NCBI GenBank assembly: GCA_038373885.1
Contig: JAWZYV010013541.1
Location: forward strand, 496,001-560,000
Source: Cheiracanthium punctorium
Lineage: Eukaryota; Arthropoda; Arachnida; Araneae; Cheiracanthiidae
DNA length: 64,000 nucleotides
Direction: 5' to 3'
The position numbers and the translations under genes were made by a program. Shown one piece after another: positions 47,580-59,373 of the stretch (positions are counted from its first letter, which is position 1; each line of letters starts with the position of its first letter). The notes under the pieces were generated by a model. It did not search any database and had not been told where the DNA came from. It saw only the letters and a program-made list of their open reading frames with translations.

Positions 47580-48690
47580 TTATCGGTTTTTGTTAATCTT
47601 AATTTGTTCAGAGTAACCGCGTAAGGAATAGGGGGGAGGGGTTGTTTGAAACTTTTTTAATAAAATCGTGAATCTCACAACTAGAATATTTTATTTAGGA
47701 AAACACCAATTATATTTCTAAACTATACAGTGGAAGAGTTCAAATTGGCATTAGACATGGAATAAAAAGGATTGAAATCCAAAATAAAAGTCCTGTGTGA
47801 ATTCTGCTTTTTTATACAACCTAAAATTTTTGTTTTCCACGAAGAATTGTAAAGGAAGTTTCTAGAACTCTTGAAATGTCTGATGAATCTGAAAAAATAG
47901 AATTCATTTTATCGTTGCATCTGAAACAACTGAGTACTCTTCTTTTAGGAGTAGTTTTCTAACATAAATAATAAATAACCTAAATTATAAGTTATTCCAA
48001 ATTTGGAAATAATGACATTACTTTCCTTTACACTTTCAAGTACCAATAGAAGAGCTTCAATTTCCCTTTGCTGTTATTAACTACTCTAAGCAATTGAGTA
48101 AATAAGAGCAAGGAGAAGTCATATTAATTTTAGGAAGTTTTTTTTTAAATACGTCTCCAAATATGCTAGCATACTTATTTATATTCGCAAATATTTTTGG
48201 ATTTCACAGGACGAACGAAGTTTTATCCTGGAATTTCCGATTTTAAAGGTAAGGCTGTCTCTAAATGTTTGTCCGAATCATTCGTAATGTTCGCCATTCG
48301 TAAAATCAGCATAACCGAAAAATAGCCTCACGAGCAAAGAACATAAAATTATTTACAAAATATATGGCAACAAAATACATGTTACAGGTTTAAGTTGTAT
48401 TAAACCACTATGAAAATTGCATTAACGGAAGGATTTAGCAATTTTACATTAGGCACCGAAAAACGATTATATATTTTTTAATTAACTTACTTTGCATCTC
48501 TTCACTCAAATTCAATCGTCGATGTGATGCATAGGAGCCATTTATTTGTGAATTTTTAGAACCTCAAATGATTAATAACAAATAAAATAATTGATGACTT
48601 CTAAACAACCCACGTCTTAAGTAGCCCACTCTCCCCTATGTGTTATGCGGGGACGAATCAAAGATATCAAAATCATTGCTTGCTATATTT
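47580..48690. other. AT-rich stretch, no gene seen
   Basis: Nothing supported. Confidence 0.4.
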
Positions 48691-48774
48691 ATCTATCTAT
48701 ATATATTATTCATAAAACAAGCATGGATCTATGATCAAACATTGATAAAATCAAAATTTCGCAAAAATATTCCT

Positions 48775-49200
48775 ATCTAAAGACATGTAATTGATAAAGA
48801 AAGGGGAGTTATACATAGCGCAGGTAAAAATTCAAAAGGAGGCACCAACGTTCATTGTTTAAATTCGTTGCCCAACCAATCAAGTTATTACTGTTTTAAC
48901 GTCATTAAAATCTTAGCCACATCAGATTGTAAATAACAAATGCCTAATTTAGTTACATTACGTATGCTTATTTAGTTGATTAGCCTTGTAACAACAAAAC
49001 GTGCTTACGCGACGCAGAATCGGAACTAACACGACGACGGAGCACATAACCTTTTGAGATTCACAATCTGATGTGATTAACATTTTAAGCACATAAAAAC
49101 AGTGATAACTTGATAGGTTGACCAATCATCCTAAATAATGAACGATGGTATCTCCTTTGTCGTTTTTACCTGCGCTAAGTAAAGCCTACCTTTCTTTATG
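48775..49200. repeat. fold-back pair inside the Helitron
   Basis: CACATCAGATTGT (48918-48930) is inverted as ACAATCTGATGTG (49063-49075). The flanking unit (GCGCAGGTAAAAA on the left; TTTTTACCTGCGC on the right near 49166) is also inverted, so one repeat unit points opposite to the three that follow. Confidence 0.75.
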
Positions 49201-50160
49201 ACCTGCAAGCCTTTAAATGGACATTAATACGTTTTGATATAGCTGATAACGGGACAAATTGTATTTATAAGTCGCACGCTTACTGAAAGAGTACTTTTTG
49301 ATATAAAAAACATTTTGAAATTAAAATGTAAATAAATAAATCGAAAAAAATTCATGTAAAGTGCGTGAATCAATAATTTAACGCTTTTTTTTAAATGCTT
49401 TTTTTATGGTTGCGTTAGCTTAGGTATAATGTCAGCTATGAAAATAAATCTAAAAAATTGCGATAACTTGAGCGGTTGACCAACGATTGTAAAGAATGAA
49501 TGGGGTTGCATTCTTTTGACGTTTTTTGCCTGCGTTAAGTAAAACTTACCCTTCTTTAGTAACTACATATCTTTAGATGGACATTAATGCGATTTTTGAT
49601 AGCTGAATTACAAGACAAATTGTATTTGTAATTTGTACGCTTACTTCAATAAGTTTTTGACACGAACAACAATTTTTGAAAAGAAAGTAATAATAAATAA
49701 AAAAAATAAATGCAAAGCGCGAGAATTAAAATTTTGAAGTATTTTTGAAAATTTCCATGATTACGTACGTTGACTTAGTTAGAGTGTCAGACATGAAAAA
49801 AATTTAAAAACTAGTGCTACCTTGATTGATTGGCCAACAGTCGTAAATAATGATCGTGGGTACATCCTTTGGCGTTTTTATCTGCGCTAAATAAAACTCA
49901 CCCTTCTTTACAATTTACATGAGTTTGGGTGGACATTAATGTATTTTTGGATAGCTGATTAATGGGAGAAATTTTATTTCTAATTTGTACACTTACTGCT
50001 TAATTATTTATTTTTAAAAATACGACATTTTGAAAGGAATTATGTGAATTAAAACTCAAAAAATACATGTAATGGCTCGTGAATTGAAAATTTATATAGC
50101 TTTGCACTTTTTATGATGTAAGCTTAATTAGAGCTTCAGCTATCAAAATAAATTAAAATG
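49090..50160 (+). repeat. ~355-bp tandem repeat, three copies
   Basis: Units anchored at GATAACTTGATAGGTTGACC (49104), GATAACTTGAGCGGTTGACC (49462) and the matching segment at 49816, with spacings of 358 and 354. Each holds CCTGCGYTAARTAAA, CTTCTTTA and TGGACATTAATG. Divergence between copies is substantial. Confidence 0.85.
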
Positions 50161-50374
50161 AAATCCCTTTAATATGTAGATTATTTTTAATTTTCCCTTG
50201 AATGTCTAATTTTGGGTCATTCAAGAAAACAAAATTAAAATTCATTTTTCTGAAAAACTTTGATTTTCAGCCATGCATATGAGAGTAACAATTGTATCAT
50301 TTTGGCTCCCTTATCACGTCTTAAAAGGAACTTGGCGAATTGAAACGCTGAATAAAGATAATTACGAAACATGA

Positions 50375-50563
50375 AAACATAAAACATGGACTCGTAAAAT
50401 TAAGGAAGCATCAAGAATAACTTGTAAAAGGTGTAAACGCATCGGGCACTGGGCTAGCGAATGTGAAAGTGGAAAGAGAAATTATTTGAAACATAAGCCT
50501 AAAAGCCTGGTATTCTTACCCACGCTGGATGACTCGCCAATAGAATTACCAGGCGAAATATAG
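50375..50563 (+). pseudogene. CCHC zinc-knuckle (gag-like) fragment
   Basis: An open frame of about 62 codons after a TGA at 50372-50374. It contains ITCKRCKRIGHWASEC, an exact C-x2-C-x4-H-x4-C nucleic-acid-binding knuckle, then a basic segment and an acidic tail ending LPGEI and TAG. Knuckles of this kind end retroelement Gag proteins. It lies inside the Helitron, so it may have been captured. The tail sequence also occurs in the inverted copy near 53956-53973. No start codon or upstream domain. Confidence 0.6.
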
Positions 50564-50734
50564 CAGCCCTACTCGCCTGAAGCTCTCTCAACAATATCAA
50601 AAAACGAAAAGCAAAATTTTTGGTGTGTTAAGATAGATACTAAAAATTATACATAAGTTACTTCAGTTATCATCGACCCAAGTTGCAATTGCAAGCTAAG
50701 ATCAGGAAACCCTCCTACTTCCAGTCGATGAAAT

Positions 50735-50880
50735 AAATGTAAAGGAAGAATAAAAGAAAAAGGGGTGACAGATAAAATAACATAATCAATTAATATCGTT
50801 TTAATATGGCAATAATGAAACTAAAAGATTAGGGGGGTTCAGAGGGGTCTCCTCCCCCTGACGAGGCTCGACCAGCCTAG
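50735..50880 (+). repeat. Helitron 3' end, copy 1 of an inverted pair
   Basis: Block with ATTAATATCGTTTTAATATG, GGCAATAATGAAA, a GGGGTCTCCTCCCCCTGAC patch and the terminal CGAGGCTCG-CTAG. Matched in reverse by 53829-53975. Confidence 0.8.
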
Positions 50881-50901
50881 TTATATATATATAATAAACA
50901 T

Positions 50902-50935
50902 ACATTCAAAATAACAACCATTTATGTGTGTGTGC

Positions 50936-50968
<33 letters not shown>

Positions 50969-50986
50969 GGTTGTTATTTTGAATGT
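50902..50986. repeat. 21-bp inverted repeat around a (TA)n run
   Basis: ACATTCAAAATAACAACCATT (50902-50922) pairs exactly with 50966-50986; a (GT)n/(TA)n run forms the loop. It lies just downstream of the Helitron end and may be a small fold-back element. Confidence 0.8.
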
Positions 50987-50989
50987 TAA

Positions 50990-53335
50990 TTTAATGTAGT
51001 AGTTAATATTAATAAATTTTCTTAACCCATTAATGCCTAGTGTCCCTTTTTTGGGACGGCATTTTTGCTATCGCTCGAAAACGTTATTTATTTTTCCTAA
51101 CCCTCATTCACGAGTATTGAACCACAAAATATTTTAATATGACCGAGTAGGATGGTGACATTTCAATTTTTTTACACAATGATGTTAAAAGAAAACATCC
51201 CTTGTTCAAGAATTTGACATCAGAAATTTATCTATTATTGCTGGTATTAGCAAAAATCGAAGAAAGTTGCAAAAATATCTGGGCACAAATAGGTTCATAT
51301 AAAATGTCGGAAAAATATATTATTTAGCGATCTATTTGGTCATCTTTATATTTTTTTAAATTTCTACAATTTTTCGAATTTTTACTCCACAACTATGGGC
51401 CCGTACGGACCGGGCCGTGATGTTTATTTTAAATGGTTACAGGTCACGGCCGGCCTATAAGAATCGTCGCGTTTCGGGCCGGGCAGGGCCGGGAATTAAT
51501 TTTCAAGCCCGTGCAGGTCTATAAGCTACATTTTATAAACAGGATGGTCATGATGTAATGGATGTACGTTGTATATTAAAAGTCAGTCTCATATGAGGCA
51601 AAAGGTTTTTGATAAATGAAAAAGCATTTAATTTAAATTTTTACCATGCTTCAATTTTTGCATAAAAATACGAGGCGGCCTGCTCCTCATTTCCTCACCC
51701 ATATGGTGAATGGCTGTGACTTATTTTGCTGATACCTACACTCTTATGTTGTGCAAGTTCCCAATAACGCAAAGAAATAAAATGATAATGAATCTAAATC
51801 ATTTTCTACTAATTGATTCTTGAAATGGACTTCATTCTTGGAAATAAAGCACTCAAGTGATGTATGAAAGAGTACTTTTACTTACTTACATCCTTAGCTT
51901 AAAAACTACTGTTAGAATACTACCTAATAAATTTATGGTCTTTTCGAAATGTATGCAGAGAATGTATGTAAGAATTAGTTATTTCAAATACTAATGCTAA
52001 TGGAAGGATTATCTTCAATAGTTGATTTCCTTTTTATTAAATACAAATATTTTATGTAACATCTTTGAATCTCTTAAAATATAGTACAAACGATTATTTC
52101 TGAAGCCCATTACATAGATTAATTTGTGAAGAATAACATTTCAACCTTCTTTCGATTGTTCATTAATGCATATTTGCAGGATTTCGAAAGAAGTTCTTTG
52201 AAAAACCAATATTTTTCGAACTGGCTTTTACAGTTACCAATGCGTGAAAGAAATGTTTAAACTAATTCTTAAAAGTAGTATAATTTCAAATGAAATGATT
52301 TCTCTAAAATGATGAATATAATATAAATATTTCATTGTAACTACAAACCCCAATATAAGAAAATACCCAATATAAAAAAAAATCCCAATATAAAAAAAAC
52401 TGTGCAATTTTTTATTTATATTGGGAATCCCATAACTACTAATTTAAAATTTGAAGGGAGGTAGGGCACATAATAGAGAATAAGAATCACACAGAAATGT
52501 GGGGTTGGAAACATCGTCTTCATGTAGCAATAATCACTTTGGAACAAGTGCTGAAATAATAGTGAAGAACATTATAACATTTTTTATTTTTTTATTTTAT
52601 AATGATTCTAGTAAAGTGCACATTTTTCGCATATCTTATAAAATATGCGTAATTTCTTAAATGAAATGCCGCAAGTGTGCTTGAGACATGTAAAGAAGTG
52701 TTGTTTACGTTATTGGACTCATTTTACAGAGGGAGTTTACAGATTTTTAGCAGAATTTGAACTTTCTCCATACGTTAAGTTCAATTGAATAAAACGAACG
52801 TTTTAATGGCATTCATTCGGATCAGGATTTAACTATCGTCTTCTTCTTAAAAATATCCTTAGCTTTAAAATGTCACTGAAAATGAGCAATGTATCGAAAG
52901 CTATGTTTTTTGCTCTTTATGAAGAAATATGCTGCTGCTCAATTATTGAAAAAAAAGGATGCAGAAATCATTTAGCATTTCTACAGGCAAAATAAGTATC
53001 AAATTAATAAAAAAGGAAGGAGCTTCAGAGTTTATTATTTGAGTAGAGAAAAGGTCGAAAATAAATATCCAACAAAAAGGCAGGTATACATTGCATTGTA
53101 TCTAAAATCCCATCTCATGTTTGAAAATAAAATCCTACTCCCTAAAGAACTATCGCTAAAGTATTAAATATCTCTGCTAACAGCTTTAAATAGGAATTGT
53201 AAACAAAACTGTACAATTTTATTTAAATCCTAACAATACAAAAAGCATGACGCTCACCACTTAATGCTCAAACATGTTTATTTGCATGTGCAAATTGTTG
53301 TATGAAAATTTTCTGGCAGGTGAAAAATGTAAATA
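50990..53335. other. AT-rich stretch, one very GC-rich patch
   Basis: A patch at about 51395-51530 holds GGGCCCGTACGGACCGGGCC and GGGCCGGGCAGGGCCGGG, resembling the ends of some hAT-type elements, but no partner was found. A small (CCCAATATAAAA)n run lies at 52350-52400. No gene is supported. Confidence 0.4.
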
Positions 53336-53337
53336 TG

Positions 53338-53607
53338 TAGTTAATACTTACTAATCATGGTTGGATATATTTAGATGACTACAATAGAAAAACGATGGAT
53401 ATAATACCGAAAAATAGGAGAACTAGACATAAGCTGTTGGTTCATAGTAAAAAGAAAAGTATCGCTAACGGTTTTATGGTTATTTATCCATTATTAGAGA
53501 ATAATAACAGAAAAATAAAGAAAGTTTTAAAAAATGCCAAAATTAAATCGGATTACTATCAGAAACATTTTTTACCAAGTGTTTTAAAGGATTTGGACAT
53601 ACCATAA
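53338..53607 (+). CDS. small Lys-rich ORF, unknown
   Basis: Frame open from 53338, with an ATG at 53395, ending in TAA at 53605-53607. The peptide starts MDIIPKNRRTRHKLLV and ends YYQKHFLPSVLKDLDIP, with many lysines and no repeats. It lies between the two inverted Helitron 3' ends. Not recognised. It may be a decayed transposon ORF or a short gene. Confidence 0.25.
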
Positions 53608-53828
53608 GCTCTTTATATGCGATATCCCCCAAAACAATGGTTGGATACTGGAAGAATAGGGTGGAGGCGTGGAACTAAACTAAACGCTAGAAAAGCAATT
53701 TTATTTTTGAATTCTCTAGAGAAGCAATTTTATTTTTGAAATCAAGGTGTAATATTATAGTTAAACATACGGACTATCAGATCGAATATATTGGAAAATA
53801 AAATTCTTAATTTTATGTATATATATAA

Positions 53829-53975
53829 CTCGGCTGTTCGAGCCTCGTCAGGGGGAGACCCCCCTGAACCCCCCCCCCATATTTTTTAATTTCATTATTG
53901 CCATATTAAAACGATATTAATTGACTATGTCACTTTATCTCTCATCTTTCGTGTATTTCGCCTGGTAATCCTATG
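53829..53975 (-). mobile_element. Helitron 3' end, minus strand
   Basis: Reverse complement matches 50735-50880, ending CGAGGCTCG-aacagc-CGAG before T, so the terminal CTAG is mutated to CGAG. It extends right (5') for an unknown distance. A third partial copy of the inner block lies on the plus strand at about 54168-54215. Confidence 0.7.
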
Positions 53976-54379
53976 TTGAAATTTTTATGATTGTATCCTA
54001 TTTATAAAAAAATACATGTGATGCATATTCTACAGCTTACGAAATATTGTAGCAATAGATTAAAGCCGTTGTGAACTTACAGTATTTAAATATATGTAAA
54101 ATTATGTCGCATACTTTTATGGCGCATTTTTATGGCGCATTTTTGGGACACATTTTTCGCACAAATTTCAATAAAGGGGGTGAGAGATAAAATGACATAG
54201 TCATTAATATACATTCTCCCAAAATCGTAACAAAAATGTGTGAACAGGGGGGAAATTTCGTTAGCAGGTGTCCTCGCCAAGTGCCGATCTGTCGCCAAAT
54301 TTGAAGTTCGTTGGACAGTCTGTTTACAATAGGGATAGTTTCAGATATCTGTTGCAACCTGTGTTTAAAGTTCAGTTGT

Positions 54380-54763
54380 TAACTGGTGCTGTAGTTTGAT
54401 GAAAAAACGCTCGGTGGGTTCATTAAACGATACCAGGATGTTTGATAAAGCAATTTGTGATTGGTTTAGGTAATTTAACAATAATCGGTAAACCGAAGTT
54501 TTATAAGAGCTGAATTTGAATTCGATACGTGAGTTATTGTTTCGTTTGGTGTTTGGTGAGTTATTTCGGAGAATATAAGGTGTATTTGGAAATGTGTTTT
54601 GTTTTTTGAAGTGTAGTGAATATCATGTTGTTGTTTAAAAAGGAAGTGTGTGTTTATTTGAAGGAGGGCGTGAATATAAAGTTAAATAACAGGAAGCGTT
54701 TTGGTGTTATGCTATTAGCTGATGTGCGTTATGGATATTTTTGAGTAGTTTCTTAAAATAAAG
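54380..54763 (+). other. G+T-skewed segment with splice donor, possible first exon
   Basis: The plus strand is conspicuously rich in G and T from here to about 55430. AAAG|GTAAGTG at 54760-54770 is a consensus 5' splice site, followed by 37 T residues. A 39-codon frame (54624-54743) starting MLLFKKEVCVYLKEG lies just upstream and ends before the donor, so the exon would be largely untranslated. Strand skew of this kind is common near transcription starts, but a simple repeat-driven skew cannot be excluded. Confidence 0.25.
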
Positions 54764-54769
54764 GTAAGT

Positions 54770-54770
<1 letters not shown>

Positions 54771-54807
<37 letters not shown>
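54771..54807 (+). repeat. poly(T) run
   Basis: 37 consecutive T residues. Confidence 0.95.
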
Positions 54808-54811
<4 letters not shown>

Positions 54812-54896
54812 ATTTTTGCAATTGCTTAAGGTTTTCAATGTGAATTGTAAATGGATATTTGATGTTGTTATGTTTTCATATAGTGACTTTATATGA

Positions 54897-55270
54897 GGTA
54901 TATAACTAGGTTGTTTAATCCAACGATGTTGTTTTGAGTTGAAAACGGGCTAGTGTTTGCCCAGTTTACATTAGCTGTACAACTAGGTTGCTTAATCCAC
55001 TGTTGCTTTTTTAGTTAAAAACGGTTCACTGGTTGCCTAGTTTACATAGCTGTACAACTAGGTTGCTGAATCCACTGAGGTTATTTTACTTTAAAACGGA
55101 CCACTGGTTGCCTAGTTTACATAGCTGTATAACTAGGTTCCTGAATCCACTGAGGTTTTTTTAGTTAAAAACGGTCCACTGGTTGCCTAGTTTACATAGC
55201 TGTAGAACTAGATTGCTAAATATACTGAAATTTTTTTAGTTAAAAGCGGTTTACCGTTTGCTCATTTTGA
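54897..55270 (+). repeat. 75-bp minisatellite, about five copies
   Basis: AACTAGGTTG anchors at 54904, 54981, 55056, 55131 and 55206 (spacings 77, 75, 75, 75). The unit includes CCACTGGTTGCCTAGTTTAC and ATAGCTGTA. The outer copies are more diverged than the inner ones. Confidence 0.9.
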
Positions 55271-55482
55271 ATTGCCTGTTACTGAAATTGCTGACATTTT
55301 TTAGTGTTAAGTATGGATGGTGTATTTTGTTTTATTGTTTTTTTTAGTGGAATATCTGTGCAATTTTAATGTGTTAAAGTGCTTTGTCTTTGCGACAGTG
55401 CTCACCGTGTTGTATTATTTTATCGTATTCTAAAATGGTGTTTCACACGTAAAAAATATGGCGACAAAAAAAAGCGCCAAGT

Positions 55483-55531
55483 AGCGGGTGTTGGCGACAA
55501 AAAATGTCGCCAAAAATAGCTGACACCCGCT
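55483..55531. repeat. double-stem hairpin
   Basis: AGCGGGTGT-TGGCGACA, A-rich loop, TGTCGCCA, spacer, ACACCCGCT. The inner 8-bp stem (55492-55499 with 55505-55512) and outer 9-bp stem (55483-55491 with 55523-55531) are both perfect, with a bulge of 10 bases on one side. Confidence 0.85.
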
Positions 55532-55612
55532 TACGAAATTACTCCCGTGAACAGCTTCAGCTTCTATAGTATACACTTGAAAATCTGAAAAACTACTTTT
55601 GTCTTGTAACCA

Positions 55613-55740
55613 TCTATATAAATAAATGAGATGTGTGTGTATGTGTGTGACAGAGAGAGAATGAGAGAGACAACAGGAACTAGTCTCCTCAATATTAGTA
55701 CAGGGTTTCACTAGGATAAGTTCTGGCATATCACGAAGAA
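55613..55740 (+). mobile_element. Helitron 5' end, plus strand
   Basis: Host A then TCTATATAAATAAATGAGAT, a (GT)n tract and GACAGAGAGAGAATGAG, matching in layout the minus-strand start at 1893. The 3' end was not found; the right coordinate is arbitrary. Confidence 0.5.
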
Positions 55741-56002
55741 TATTTTCGAAATTCGAATACTGGATTTTTGTATTACATTTTAGTCAGTTTTTGGACTTGT
55801 TTTTCTTTTTATCTCCTATATTTGGAAAGAAGTGACAGAACCCTAGCGTTATCCAAAGGTAATTTAAAAAATTCATTCCAGTTAACCATTTTACATGCAA
55901 CAATGTGAAAACTTTTATTATTCAGCAAGTACAACACTTTATATACAGAATGAATCAAACTGTGAAGAAACAGTCTTCCCCTACCCACCACTACCACCAC
56001 CA

Positions 56003-56003
56003 A

Positions 56004-56034
<31 letters not shown>

Positions 56035-56036
56035 AA
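56003..56036. repeat. (AAAT)n microsatellite
   Basis: About eight AATA tetramers. Confidence 0.95.
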
Positions 56037-57003
56037 ATGCGATCACCAACTTAAGAACACTACCATAATCCAGAAATATTTTAACGTCATAAGCATTCTG
56101 CATTTTTAGAATATTTCGTAAGTATACGTTTTTTGTTTTATTTTTTGTCGTTCATTTTTTAAAGAAATTCTTCCATTCTAAATTACACTGATCAGATATT
56201 TTACACATAAAATAAATTTTCAAGTTATGATATAATTTCCTCTAAAAGACAGTTTCAAAGTACCTTTTTAGTACTATTAATGATTATTTCTACTACAGAT
56301 TAACACTTAATGCACTGTGATTTAAGCATAGAATTATGCAAAGACTAATTCATTCAAGTTGGTACCAGATGGACGACTGAGTAAATACAGATTTCAGTAA
56401 ACATTTGATCAGAAGCATATCCCATTCCCTTCAAAGAGAGCTTGAAAACTTACTAATCCTACTACTACCAAGCTAAATAAATATCTAAATCTACCATATT
56501 AGTTTAAATTCTATAAGGAGATTGCAAGAATATGCATTGATTGTTTATTATAAATTAACAAAACTTTGTCGACAATGTAATATATAGTATATGTTTATCG
56601 ATTAATACATGTTTCATATTTAAATAAGAATTTAAACATTGATTACATTAATTTGCTAAAAATTTCACAATATTAAATTACTTTATAGAAATTTTTAATC
56701 TTCCAAAATTATTCCTATTTCATTTTCTTGACAGGTACGGGAAGTAGCAGATTTTAAAGTGTCCAAATATTTTCTGAATGAGAGAACAATTAATTGCTGG
56801 GTGGATTTTAAAAGTTAAATAATCCTCAGTTGATTAGTTTTTCGATTTCGTTTCGAAGAAACTAAATTCTCTAAGAATTACTGGCTGTAAAAATTCCAGT
56901 GGAAGACATTTTTAAGAACGTGTTTGCTTTGTACAATTTTATAGTCAGATTTTCATAATCACTGTTTTAAAGGTGAGCATACTAAATATGCATTAGTATT
57001 TAA

Positions 57004-58926
57004 CTAGCTGAAGTACCCGTTCTTCGCACGGAATGGATATTGTTAAACCAACTAATACAAATGGAAAATAGATAAATTATATTAAACATATTCTGGTTAT
57101 AGATTTAATATCCTACAAAAACTATTTTACAATATTCTTTAGGCATAATCTAACTGTACTTGATTTTTTCAAATAACATTTGGAATGTGCACTATGATCT
57201 GCGAGTGTGCCGTATTTGTTTTCCTTGTTTCATAAAATACTTCTTCAAAATTGAGTCTACATTAAAATCGTCTGCTAAAAAACTTTTTTGATATCCTCGC
57301 TAGGAATATTCCTACTATACTACACTTTTATTTACACGAATATAGACACCAATACTCAATTAAATAACCAGTCGGGTTTGCAATTTTTCAACAAAAATGG
57401 ACGATATCGCCAATCTGGGTCCAGTTTTGGGGACTTATGCTAAACTTGGCAATAAATCACCAAAAACGAAAAACCTAATCTAGTTTTCACATTTAATCTG
57501 GCAACCCTTTAAAAGTGATTCACCCTTGCACCAGGTAGACAAAAATCTTTGTCTGACATTAACAACACCAAAGAGCTAAACAAATCTAAAAAACCCTGAA
57601 TGCGAATAATAGGTATTGCTGTTAGTTAGATTTTAAAGCAGGAATATTACAGCTATCTCTTTTTCCTTTGAGATATGAAGCGAAATGTGAAAACAACGTT
57701 AAAGAACACTTTAGGCCACTTACCCTCGTTGGGGTGCGAATTCTAAAAAACCCTGAAAATGATTTTAGGTATTGATGTTAGTTATATATTTAAGCTTTAA
57801 TTTTACGCCTATTTCTTTTTCCCTCTCAGATATGAAGGGAAGTGTGAAAAGAACGTTTTAGGCCCCTTGGCCCCGTTTGGGTGCGTATTATAAAAAACCC
57901 TGATTTTTTTTTTCCATATTTCTGTTAGTTACATTTTAAAGAAGAAATTTTATGACTGTCTATTTTTTTCCTCTAAGCTATGAAGGAAGCGTGAAAAGAA
58001 CTTTTAGGCCCCTTACCCCTGTTTGCGTCCGAATTCTAAAAAAATCCAGAAAGGATTTATATATATATATATGTTTTAGTTACATTTTAAAGCAGAAATT
58101 TTACGGCTATCTCTTTTTTCTTCTGGGATATGACGTAAATGTGAAAAGAACGTTAAAGAACGTTTTGGGCCCCTTACCCCCCGTTTGGGTGCGAATTACA
58201 TAAAAGCCTGAAAACGAGAGAGACTTTTAGCTATTGCTGTTAGTTACATTTTTAAGCAGGAATTTTACGAATATCTCTGTAGCCCTCGGATATGAAAGGA
58301 AATGTGAAAAGAACGTTTTGGGCTCCTTACCATCGTTGGGGTGCGAACTCTAAAAAAAGCTGAAAAGGTTTTTTAGGTATTGCTGTTATTTACATTTTAA
58401 AGCAGGATTTTTATGGTCTATTTTTTCCCCTGAGATATGAAAGAAACGTGAAAAGAACGTTTAGGGCCCTTACCCCCGTTTGGGTCCGAATTCTTAAAAA
58501 AACCCGAAAATGATTTTTAGGTATTTATGTTAATTACATTTTAAACCAAGAATTTCACTGCCATATCTTTTTCCCTCTGAGATATGAAGATAAATGTGAA
58601 AAGAACGTTAAAGAACATTTTGGCCCTTTACGTCCGTTTGGGTGTGAACTCTAAAAAATCCTGAAAATGACTTTTAGGTATGTGTATAAGTTAAATTTTA
58701 AAGCAAGACATTTAAGGCTATCTCTTTTCCGCCCTGAGATATGGAGGGAAACATGAAAAGAACGTTTTGGGCAGCCACCCCGGTTTGGATTCGAATTTTC
58801 AAAAATCGCTCCTTAAATGATGGCTTGGGCACCAAAGCTATAAGCTCCTAAAATTTCATGTGTATCTCTGGTAGATTCGGCTGGGCGATGATCGTCAGTC
58901 AGGGCATCTTCCTTTTTATATATAGA
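57004..58926 (-). mobile_element. Helitron, minus strand, complete-looking
   Basis: On the minus strand it begins after host A with TCTATATATAAAAAGGAAG (58926) and ends with hairpin CCGT-gcgaaga-ACGG, spacer GTACTTCAG and CTAG (57007-57004) before host T. The length is about 1.92 kb. No Rep/helicase coding is visible. The interior is dominated by an ~8-copy tandem repeat and, near 57185-57330, sequence shared with 32840-33130. The 3' end is nearly identical in layout to that of the plus-strand Helitron ending at 41014. Confidence 0.8.
57605..58810 (-). repeat. ~150-bp tandem repeat, eight copies, in Helitron
   Basis: Anchors on GGTATTGNTGTTAGTTACAT at about 57612, 57768, 57914, 58071, 58230, 58376, 58520 and 58677 (spacings 144-159). 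Each unit has ATATGAAGGNAANTGTGAAAAG, AACGTTTTGGGCCCCTTACC and GTTTGGGTGCGAATTC. An 83-codon frame at 57952-58203 spans the repeat and is not a gene. Confidence 0.9.
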
Positions 58927-59373
58927 TTGGAACTGTTTTTTGTTTAGACGCCTGATAAAGCTGGCGATGGAAATGTATGTTCTATGTTTAAAAATAAGGG
59001 ATTTTATTTAAATCCCATAAATTGGTTTGCCTTTTTATTTTAAAAGAACCTAAAAACTCGTACCACGCCAAAGAAATTTTATTTTTTTTTTCTCAGCTTG
59101 AAAAAAATTTTAGCCTTTTCTGGACACTTTAAATTTTGATTTCAGCCATTTTTTCTCCGGCAGAGTCGGCAACAGTGATAGGGTCAGGTAGTAGCGCCAA
59201 ATCGGCGGAGGAGCGAAACCTTGCTCATACGAAAAAGCGGAGCTTTTCGGAGAGCCTGTACTTATCCCAGGGTGCCATGACTAAGGTGTGTGACAGCGGC
59301 TGAAAGAAAATTCTAGTGTTCATATTTTAAAAAGTTAGTTTCAGAATTCAAACGATTTCTTTTACCCTTGTCA

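Larger units (their letters stand above)
48696..50880 (+). mobile_element. Helitron with internal repeats and zinc-knuckle fragment
   Basis: Starts TCTATATATATTATTCATAA after host A (48695). It ends with a palindromic CGAG-g-CTCG, spacer ACCAGC and CTAG (50877-50880) before host T, the canonical Helitron layout. Inside are an inverted pair of repeat units (about 48775-49200), three direct ~355-bp units (49104-50160), and a CCHC zinc-knuckle reading frame (50375-50563). No RepHel gene, so it is non-autonomous. A second copy of the 3' end lies in inverse orientation at 53829. Confidence 0.75.

Noticed and set aside
54380..55430. Nuclear copy of mitochondrial DNA, suggested by the strand skew
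   Set aside because: No mitochondrial protein, rRNA or tRNA could be recognised in any frame.
57605..58810. CRISPR-like array
   Set aside because: Whole units repeat without unique spacers, and they lie inside a eukaryotic Helitron.
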